Source: Calditerricola satsumensis
GTDB lineage: Bacteria > Bacillota > Bacilli > Calditerricolales > Calditerricolaceae
Length of the DNA: 51,642 nt
Assembly: GCF_014646935.1 (NCBI RefSeq)
Contig: NZ_BMOF01000011.1
Coordinates: forward strand, 1 to 51,642
Reading direction: 5' to 3'
The position numbers were made by a program, and so were the translations under genes. Below, piece after piece: positions 44,042-51,642 of this stretch; position 1 is the stretch's first letter, and every line of letters starts with the position of its first letter. The notes under the pieces are model-generated. The model had not been told where the DNA came from, did not search any database, and worked only from the letters and a program-made list of their open reading frames with translations.

Positions 44042-44575
44042 GTGCACGTTTTTCCCGACGTACGCGGCCGCACGGTTCGGCTCACCTTCGATCCGGCCTG
44101 CTTTGATCCCGCCCCGGGTCACGTCCTCGTGGTGCCGTTTTATCGGGGGCAGCTCGTCATGACCCGCCACCGGCGGCGCGGCTTGGAGCTGCCCGGTGGG
44201 AAGGTGGAGCCGGGCGAGACGCCGCTGGAGGCCGCGGTGCGCGAGGTGCGCGAAGAGACGGGCGGCGTGGTGGAGGCCATCGCGCGCATCGCCCAATACC
44301 GCGTGGCGCCGACAGAAACGGAGCCGGAAATCGTCAAGACGGTCTATTGCGCCGAAATCGCGCGTTTTGAGCCGCTGCCGCCCGATTCCGAGACCGACGG
44401 CTACGTCTTGTTCGCCGAACCCCCCGATCCCAGCCAGCACGGCTTCAGCGACCTGGTGCGCGACCAGGTGTTTCCCCTCGTGCTCGCCTTCGTCCGTCGC
44501 CTCCCCGGATGGGGCATTGGCCGTCCTGGCCCACATATACATGCTGAAGCGGGAGAAACGGAAGCGGGGGGATGA
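44042..44575 (+). CDS. NUDIX hydrolase (YtkD-like)
   Basis: A 177-residue enzyme with an intact Nudix box [23 protein letters not shown] (residues ~57-79). The flanking layout, with ELPGGKVEP and a late [16 protein letters not shown], matches B. subtilis YtkD (MutT-like, 158 residues), which hydrolyses (oxo)nucleoside triphosphates. The C-terminal ~20 residues are extra. GTG 44042 follows GGGGGAAAG. TATAAT at 43986-43991 may be the -10. Its stop overlaps yutH (ATGA). Confidence 0.85.
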   Translation: MHVFPDVRGRTVRLTFDPACFDPAPGHVLVVPFYRGQLVMTRHRRRGLELPGGKVEPGETPLEAAVREVREETGGVVEAIARIAQYRVAPTETEPEIVKTVYCAEIARFEPLPPDSETDGYVLFAEPPDPSQHGFSDLVRDQVFPLVLAFVRRLPGWGIGRPGPHIHAEAGETEAGG

Positions 44576-45591
44576 CGGTGAACGAGCGGGGACAGACGCG
44601 CAGGGCGGAGGGGGAGGCCCGTTGGGCGGCCGCGTGCGGCGTGCCCGCGCAGCAGGTGGTGCGGCATGCCGATCACGTGCGGCTGGTGGCGGGCGATGCG
44701 GTGTGGGCCGCGTGGCCGGTGGCGGAGCGGTGGGCGGCGCGGGTGCCGCTTTTCGCTCGCCTGTGCGCCCGCATGGCGGTGCCCGAGGGCGTGCGCCTGC
44801 CGGTCGTGCGCCGGGCGAAGGACGGGCGCGCGGTGGCCCGCCTCGATGCGGTGGCCTACGTGGTGACGGAATGGGACGCGGCGGCCGCTCCGGCCTATCC
44901 CGCCCAGGCCGGATACGCCCTTGGCGCGCTGCACGCGGCGTCGGCGACCCTGGGCGAACGGATCGAGCCTGCGCTGCGCGCGGACGGAACGTGGCCGCGG
45001 CGCTGGCGCAAGCGCCTGGCGCAGGTCGAACGGAAGCGGGATCTCCTGGCCGCCATCGGCATCGGGAGCGCCGCCGACGCGTGGTTTTTGGAGACCTACA
45101 CCTATTTCACGCAGCGGGCGCAAACGGCGGTGCGGTACGCGGAGGCCGGCGCGTTCGGCGCCGTTGCGCCATGCCTGACCGCCTTTCCGCTGTGGCCGGT
45201 GCACGAAGGGACGGGCGGAACCTGCTGGATCGGCTTTCCGCACAAGTGGTACTGGGATCTGCCCGCCCGGGACGTCGGGCGGTGGTGCCGCATGTGGGTG
45301 CTGGAGGAAGGCGATCTCGACGCGTGGGCCGACGGGTACGACGCGCAGATGGCCTACGCCGACCCGGACATCCGCCGGGCGTTCTGGGAAGCGGTGTACG
45401 CCTGGCTGCTGTTTCCGGAGCGTTGGATGTCGGAATGGACAGAACAATCGGTCGAACGCGCGGAGCCCGAGGCGGCCTGCGCCGCCATCGCCGAGGAGGA
45501 ACAGCGCGTCGAGGCGCTCCTCTCCTGGCTGCCGGATTGGGTGGGCCGGCGTTACGGCGTGCGCATCCGGCGGATCGATTGGTTAGGCTAA
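44572..45591 (+). CDS. yutH: spore coat-associated kinase-like protein YutH
   Basis: A 339-residue protein of the CotS/YutH branch of the kinase-like fold. It shows [13 protein letters not shown], where kinases have the helix before the catalytic loop, but the catalytic HxD region is hard to place ([30 protein letters not shown]). Activity is therefore doubtful. YutH proteins are deposited in the B. subtilis spore coat. ATG 44572 overlaps the nudix stop. GTG 44578 is also possible. Confidence 0.8.
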   Translation: MTVNERGQTRRAEGEARWAAACGVPAQQVVRHADHVRLVAGDAVWAAWPVAERWAARVPLFARLCARMAVPEGVRLPVVRRAKDGRAVARLDAVAYVVTEWDAAAAPAYPAQAGYALGALHAASATLGERIEPALRADGTWPRRWRKRLAQVERKRDLLAAIGIGSAADAWFLETYTYFTQRAQTAVRYAEAGAFGAVAPCLTAFPLWPVHEGTGGTCWIGFPHKWYWDLPARDVGRWCRMWVLEEGDLDAWADGYDAQMAYADPDIRRAFWEAVYAWLLFPERWMSEWTEQSVERAEPEAACAAIAEEEQRVEALLSWLPDWVGRRYGVRIRRIDWLG

Positions 45592-45650
45592 AGCGGGAAA
45601 CCGCCCCGGCGAGCCATCAAGGCGATGCCTTCGCACAAGGAGGGATGGGG

Positions 45651-46640
45651 ATGACGCGACCCTACGTGTACCTGACGCGGAGGGTGGACGACGACATTGT
45701 GGCGCGCTTGGCGGAGCACTGCGACATCGGCGTGTGGGAGCGCGACGAACCCGTCCCCCGCGCAGTGCTGGAAGCCGAGGCCGAGCGCGCCGACGGGCTG
45801 TACGTGATGGTGACCGACTGCATCGACGCGGACCTGATGGACCGCGCCCCGCGCCTGAAAGTGGTGAGCACCATGTCGGTGGGGTACGATCACATCGATG
45901 TTGCCGCCGCGACGGCGCGCGGGATTCTCGTCACGAACACGCCGGGCGTGCTCACGGAGACGACGGCCGATTTGGCGTTTGCCCTTCTGCTGGCCACGGC
46001 GCGACGGCTGACGGAGGCGGAGCGCTTTCTGCGGGAAGGAAAGTGGCGCGCCTGGTCGCCCAACCTCCTCGTGGGACGCGACGTTTACGGGGCGACGCTG
46101 GGCATCATCGGCCTGGGGCGCATCGGCGAGGCCGTGGCGCGACGGGCCAAGGGGTTTGCCATGCGCATCCTCTACCACAACCGCCGGCGCCGCCCGGAGG
46201 CGGAAGCGGCCCTCGGCGCGCGGTACGTGGACCTGGACACTTTGCTCCGGGAGTCCGACTTTGTCGTCCTGCTTACGCCGCTGACGCCGGAGACGGAGAA
46301 CCTGATCGGCTGGCGGGAGTTTTCCCTGATGAAGGAGACGGCCTGCTTCATCAACGTCTCCCGCGGGCAGACGGTGGACGAGGACGCCTTGGTGCGCGCG
46401 CTCCGGGAGCGGAAAATCTGGGCCGCCGGGCTTGACGTGTACCGGGAGGAGCCGCTGCCGCCCGATCATCCCCTGCTGGAACTCGACAACGTTGTGCTCT
46501 TGCCCCACATCGGCAGCGCGAGCGTGGCGACGCGCCGCAACATGGCGCTTCTCGCCGCCGAAGGCTGTTTGGCCGCCTTGCGCGGCGAGCGCCCCGCGCA
46601 CCTGGTCAACCCGGAGGCCTGGGCGCATCGCCGGCGGTGA
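45651..46640 (+). CDS. D-2-hydroxyacid dehydrogenase (glyoxylate/hydroxypyruvate reductase type)
   Basis: A 329-residue NAD(P)-dependent enzyme. The nucleotide motif GLGRIGEAVARRAKGF is central. The catalytic set is R in NVSRGQTVDEDAL, E in YREEPLP and H in LPHIGSASVATR. The N-terminal TMSVGYDHIDVAAA is typical of glyoxylate/hydroxypyruvate/gluconate reductases. It likely reduces 2-oxoacids such as glyoxylate. ATG 45651 is chosen for AAGGAGGG 6 nt upstream. Confidence 0.92.
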   Translation: MTRPYVYLTRRVDDDIVARLAEHCDIGVWERDEPVPRAVLEAEAERADGLYVMVTDCIDADLMDRAPRLKVVSTMSVGYDHIDVAAATARGILVTNTPGVLTETTADLAFALLLATARRLTEAERFLREGKWRAWSPNLLVGRDVYGATLGIIGLGRIGEAVARRAKGFAMRILYHNRRRRPEAEAALGARYVDLDTLLRESDFVVLLTPLTPETENLIGWREFSLMKETACFINVSRGQTVDEDALVRALRERKIWAAGLDVYREEPLPPDHPLLELDNVVLLPHIGSASVATRRNMALLAAEGCLAALRGERPAHLVNPEAWAHRRR

Positions 46641-46716
46641 GGGACCAAGTCGCGCCAACCGGAGAGGCGAGGGAAGCTTTGGGGCCAAACCCATCGGACG
46701 TGCGGAGGGAGGCAAG

Positions 46717-47712
46717 GTGAAGGGCCAGACGGGATGGACGGACCTGCCGGTGGCGAGGGCGCGGCGGGCGCGCGCCCCGCGGCGCCGCTTCCTTCTGTGG
46801 GGGACGATTGCCGCCCTGGTGGCGATGATCGGCGGCGTGGTGGGCGTGGCCCTCTACGTGGGCTGGCAGCTCACCCATCCGGCGCGCAAACCGCTCACGG
46901 GCACGCCGGCCGATTGGGGGCTGGCCTATGAAGCCGTGACCTTTCCCAGCGTGGGCGACGAGGCGCCGCTCCTCCTGAACGGCTGGTACCTGGCTGCCCA
47001 GGCCAACGGGGCGAAGCCCAAACCGGGCGTCATCGTGTTCGCCCACGGGTACCGCCAGAACCGGCTGCAGGAAGACGTGCCGGCGCTCGCCTTGGCGCGG
47101 GACCTCGTCCGCGCGGGATACGACGTGCTCCTGTTTGACTTTCGGAACAGCGGCCAGTCGCCGGGACAGGTGACCACGGTGGGCATTTTGGAGCAGCGCG
47201 ATCTGCTCGGCGCCGTGCAATACGCGCGACAGCGCCGGCCCGATGCGCGCGTGGGCCTCTTGGGCTTTTCCATGGGGGCGGCCACGGCCATTCAAGCTGC
47301 TGCGGCGTCGCTCGATGTGGCCGCGGTGGTGGCCGACAGTCCCTTCGCCGACCTGGAGGCGTACCTGGAGGAGAACCTGTCCGTGTGGTCGGGGCTGCCG
47401 CACTACCCGTTTACGCCGCTCATCCTGAGCCTGATTCCCCCGCTGATCGGAGCCGATCCGGCAGCGATGAGCCCGGTGCGCGCCGTCGCGGCTTTCGCCG
47501 GTCGACCGCTGCTCCTCATTCACGGGACGGCCGACGCGAAGATCCCGCTCGAGGACAGCCGCGCGATTGCCCAACAGGCCCGCGCGCACGCCGCCGTCGA
47601 ACTGTGGACGGTGGAGGGGGCGGACCACGTGAAGGCCTACGCCCACAATCCAGCGGCGTACACAAAAAAGGTGCTGGCCTTTTTCGACCAGCACCTGGGA
47701 TCGTCGCGGTAA
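46717..47712 (+). CDS. membrane-anchored alpha/beta hydrolase
   Basis: A 331-residue protein with one N-terminal membrane helix (residues ~26-49) and an extracytoplasmic alpha/beta hydrolase domain. The oxyanion region is FAHGYRQNR, the nucleophile elbow GFSMGAA, and the acid and His plausible in HGTADAKIP and GADHVKAY. It is an esterase or peptidase of unknown substrate. GTG 46717 follows GGAGGGAGG. It is convergent with yutI with a 26-base gap. Confidence 0.85.
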   Translation: MKGQTGWTDLPVARARRARAPRRRFLLWGTIAALVAMIGGVVGVALYVGWQLTHPARKPLTGTPADWGLAYEAVTFPSVGDEAPLLLNGWYLAAQANGAKPKPGVIVFAHGYRQNRLQEDVPALALARDLVRAGYDVLLFDFRNSGQSPGQVTTVGILEQRDLLGAVQYARQRRPDARVGLLGFSMGAATAIQAAAASLDVAAVVADSPFADLEAYLEENLSVWSGLPHYPFTPLILSLIPPLIGADPAAMSPVRAVAAFAGRPLLLIHGTADAKIPLEDSRAIAQQARAHAAVELWTVEGADHVKAYAHNPAAYTKKVLAFFDQHLGSSR

Positions 47713-47738
47713 AACGATCGTGCTGTTCCTTCGGCGCG

Positions 47739-47969
47739 TCAGAACACCTGCTCCACGCCTTTGACGCCCGGCACCTCTTCCAGCAGAGCGCGTTCGATGC
47801 CCGCTTTCAGCGTAATCGTGGACGCCGGGCAACCGCCGCATGCTCCCATGAGGCGCAGCTTGACGATGCCGTTTTCGTCGACGTCGACCAGCTCCACGTC
47901 CCCGCCGTCGCGTTGCAGGAACGGGCGCAGCTTGTCGAGCACTTCTTGCACTTGCTCTTTCAGGGACAT
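47739..47969 (-). CDS. yutI: Nfu-type Fe-S carrier protein (YutI)
   Basis: A 76-residue NifU C-terminal domain protein with the cluster-binding C44-G-G-C47 motif in [10 protein letters not shown]. It carries [4Fe-4S] clusters from SufBCD to client enzymes such as aconitase or, plausibly, LipA. ATG 47969 follows AAAGGAGG. Size matches the B. subtilis Nfu-like protein, though YutI there is somewhat longer. Confidence 0.92.
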   Translation of the reverse strand: MSLKEQVQEVLDKLRPFLQRDGGDVELVDVDENGIVKLRLMGACGGCPASTITLKAGIERALLEEVPGVKGVEQVF

Positions 47970-48033
47970 GCCGGCTCAAGCCTCCTTTCGGTTGCGTTAA
48001 CCTCGCCACCTGCCTCTTTATTTTACCATACGT

Positions 48034-48062
48034 TTGGTTTGCCGCAAACGGCGTGGTATGAT
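48034..48062 (+). promoter_or_regulatory. sigma-A-like promoter of mccA-mccB
   Basis: TTGGTT (48034-48039), 17 bp, TATGAT (48057-48062). It is the only good pair in the yutI-mccA intergenic region. I see no T-box or SAM riboswitch. Confidence 0.6.
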
Positions 48063-48151
48063 GAACATGCGGGCCGTGGCCATGGCGGTTGCCCGGCCCG
48101 CCCGTTATGGCGAGGACCGGATGGAAGGACCTTGGAACGGGGGAGTCCGCG

Positions 48152-50220
<2,069 letters not shown>

Positions 50221-50318
50221 ACGGAAGGCAGCGGGACGGCACTCGCGCGGGGAGCGGTGTGCCGATGACAGAAAAGGACCGGGGAAACGTGGCCGGTTGT
50301 GAAGGGAGGGGAGGGGCG

Positions 50319-50648
50319 ATGCCCGTCGAAGTGACCGTGTATGGCGCCGACGTGCGCTGCCCCAGCTGCGTCAACGCGCCGTCGTCGAAGGAGACGGCGG
50401 AGTGGCTGGAGGCGGTGCTGGGGCGGAAATTCGGTCCGGAGCGCGTCACCGTGCGCTACGTGGACATTCACGCGCCCCAAACGCCCGCCGATGCCGAGTG
50501 GGCGCGGCGCGTCCTGGACGACGAGTTTTTCTACCCGCTGGTGGTGATCGACGGCGACGCGGTGGCCGAGGGGGTTGTCGAGCTGAAGCCGGTGCTAAAA
50601 AAGCTGGCCGCCCTCGGCCTGGCCGAAAGCGGCCCGCCCCGCGGCTAG
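50319..50648 (+). CDS. yuzD: YuzD family thioredoxin-like protein (DUF1462)
   Basis: A 109-residue small thioredoxin-fold protein with the redox motif C-P-S-C in GADVRCPSCVNAPSSKET, typical of YuzD (B. subtilis, 108 residues). It ends with FFYPLVVIDGDAVAEG. A thiol-disulfide role is likely, perhaps linked to YutI/Nfu nearby. ATG 50319 follows GGGAGGGGAGGGG. In-frame upstream starts have weaker sites. Confidence 0.9.
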   Translation: MPVEVTVYGADVRCPSCVNAPSSKETAEWLEAVLGRKFGPERVTVRYVDIHAPQTPADAEWARRVLDDEFFYPLVVIDGDAVAEGVVELKPVLKKLAALGLAESGPPRG

Positions 50649-50696
50649 TGTTGGCGGTCTTCCGGCGACCATGGCGGCGGAAGAGGAGGGATGGAC

Positions 50697-50978
50697 ATGG
50701 ATGTCGTGATTGAGTTTTGCAGCACGAACTTGGCTCACGGATCGCAGAAGGCGCTCGATGCCCTCATGGAGGACCCCGAGCTGGAAGCGGAGATTGTGGA
50801 ATACGGCTGCCTCGGCAATTGCAGCCTGTGCGCCACGACGCTCTACGCCATGGTCAACGGAGAGATCGTCACCGGGGACAGCCCCGAGGAGTTGGTCGCC
50901 AACATCAAGGCCTTTCTGAACAAGGAACGGGAAAAGCGGGCCGAGCTCGACAAGCTGATCGAGCAGCTCGACGACTGA
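50697..50978 (+). CDS. yuzB: YuzB family protein (DUF1450)
   Basis: A 93-residue protein with IEFCSTNLAHGSQ and EYGCLGNCSLCATTLYAMVNGEIV. Four Cys suggest a small metal or Fe-S site. B. subtilis YuzB is 78 residues, and the extra acidic helix at the C-terminus here is unusual. The function is unknown. ATG 50697 is chosen for GAGGAGGG 6 nt upstream. ATG 50691 abuts it. Confidence 0.9.
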   Translation: MDVVIEFCSTNLAHGSQKALDALMEDPELEAEIVEYGCLGNCSLCATTLYAMVNGEIVTGDSPEELVANIKAFLNKEREKRAELDKLIEQLDD

Positions 50979-51047
50979 AGGGAACAAAAAACCGTGCCGC
51001 CCCAAAGGGCAGGAAACAAGATAAAAATTAACAATAGGAGATAATAA

Positions 51048-51067
51048 GGGGCAATCTGCCCCTCTTT
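51048..51067 (+). terminator. weak hairpin terminator after yuzB, at the start of AT-rich DNA
   Basis: GGGGCA (51048-51053) and TGCCCC (51057-51062) with a 3-nt loop, then TCTTTG. Confidence 0.45.
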
Positions 51068-51097
51068 GCATTAATTTTTGTTAAGGAGTGATCAACG

Positions 51098-51642
51098 TTG
51101 TTAATTGATTTTGATTTGTCAACAGCATTATTAGGAATCATTTTATTGATTTTCATTGTCTTCTATTTAAAAAATAAAAAATATAAAGATTTATTATACC
51201 TATTCTTCTTCTGGAATGGCTGAGATCATGCGAAGAAAGTTAAAATTTTCATCGGGTATTAATTTGATTCCTTTCGATATCAATATTGTTAATGAGCAAG
51301 TTTTGTATAACATTCTTTTGACCGTACCGTTTGGTTTTGGTCTTCCTTTTCTTTTGAATGTAACGAAAATAAGGTTAATGATTTACGGAGTTAGTTTTTG
51401 TGTGGTAATCGAATCCCTTCAATTAATTATTTCTTTGTTCTTAGGCTTTCCTTATCGAACAATTGATATAAACGATGTGATTCTTAACGTTTTTGGTGTC
51501 ATTCTTGGGTTTATGATTTTTAAAGTCTTTGGTTTTCTTTTTAAGAAGATGGTAAATAATTTAGATATAAAAAAATCGCCGTTCCGAGCCTTTTTCGTTG
51601 TCCGAATCCCTTGTATTCGGTGCACTTTCACCTTCACAAAAC
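51098..51642 (+). pseudogene. split VanZ-like membrane protein, truncated by the window end
   Basis: TTG 51098, 9 nt after AAGGAG, opens a 41-codon frame with one membrane helix (LLGIILLIFIVFYL) that stops at TGA 51221. A second frame starts at ATG 51216, overlapping by 8 bases, and continues open to the window end. It carries VanZ features: SSGINLIPF, VPFGFGLPFLL, VIESLQLII and RTIDINDVILNVFGVILGF. The expected second helix before NLIPF is missing, so a deletion or frameshift probably split one gene. The DNA is very AT-rich, unlike the rest of the window, which suggests transfer. Confidence 0.65.

Noticed and set aside
44196-45650. Long open extension upstream of the hydroxyacid dehydrogenase in its frame
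   Set aside because: It covers the nudix and yutH genes in a shadow frame. The enzyme clearly begins at 45651 with its own ribosome binding site.
47970-48151. T-box or SAM riboswitch before mccA
   Set aside because: The ~90-nt leader after the promoter is too short and shows no terminator or T-box bulge sequence.

Overview
The window looks like chromosomal DNA from a GC-rich, probably thermophilic, spore-forming member of the Bacillales. This is inferred from gene content and order, not from a species match. The evidence is: a Bacillus-type sufCDSUB operon; the SigI/RsgI heat-stress pair; a gerP-type spore germination cluster; the yunE-yunD-yunC, yunB, lytH, lipA, yutC-D-E-F-G-H and yutI/yuzD/yuzB blocks as around the B. 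subtilis yun/yut region; strong Shine-Dalgarno sites; and many GTG starts. A thermophile of the Calditerricola type would fit, but I cannot confirm it. I recognise no tRNA, rRNA, CRISPR array or insertion sequence. The last ~640 bases drop abruptly to AT-rich DNA.

Layout. 1-6700: a peroxiredoxin (ykuU) behind a PerR/Fur-like box, its thioredoxin-like partner ykuV, gcvH, a zinc-ribbon protein, sigI-rsgI, a broken S-layer-homology gene, a probably frameshifted membrane-protein gene, a TPR protein and a DUF1802 protein. 6800-12200: the sufCDSUB Fe-S assembly operon behind a strong sigma-A-like promoter. 12260-26800: a copper/metal resistance island with a YhjR-like ferritin, an F510_1955-type exo-protein, two multicopper oxidase lipoproteins, a Cys-rich copper storage protein, copZ-copA behind two CsoR-type operators, a variant Lgt, a membrane-cupredoxin fusion, DUF2933, a MerT-like membrane protein, a rhodanese, a two-component system and a CcdA-like protein. 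26900-28730: Hsp20 and gerP-like genes. 28900-37660: yunE, yunD, yunC, HD-GYP, a double ThyX-like protein, yunB, lytH and a CDF transporter. 37900-50980: lipA, the yut cluster, a SufR-like Fe-S regulator, a NUDIX hydrolase, yutH, a D-2-hydroxyacid dehydrogenase, an alpha/beta hydrolase, yutI (Nfu), mccA-mccB, yuzD and yuzB. 51000-51642: a split VanZ-like gene in AT-rich DNA.

Two observations stand out. First, the MerT-like gene in the copper island (23118-23432) has a canonical ribosome binding site and start, but an in-frame TGA at codon 24 where MerT-type proteins carry a metal-binding Cys. A 6-bp GC-rich hairpin with a GGTCT loop lies 21 nt after the TGA. It has the form of a bacterial SECIS element, so the gene may encode an undescribed selenoprotein with a C-x-x-U motif. 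Second, two promoters of the island carry four TCAC-type repeats at exact 11-bp spacing, and a third carries two. All three keep the same 10-nt distance to a -10-like hexamer. This is the pattern of an OmpR-family operator, and the response regulator encoded in the island is the obvious candidate to bind it.

Working together: the suf genes, Nfu (yutI) and the SufR-like regulator serve Fe-S assembly. Fe-S clusters feed LipA, which lipoylates GcvH. mccAB supplies cysteine, the sulfur source for SufS. The copper island combines cytosolic chaperoning and export (CopZ/CopA), copper storage (Csp), extracytoplasmic oxidation (multicopper oxidases), lipoprotein or membrane-associated cupredoxins, and thiol-redox functions under CsoR-like and two-component control.
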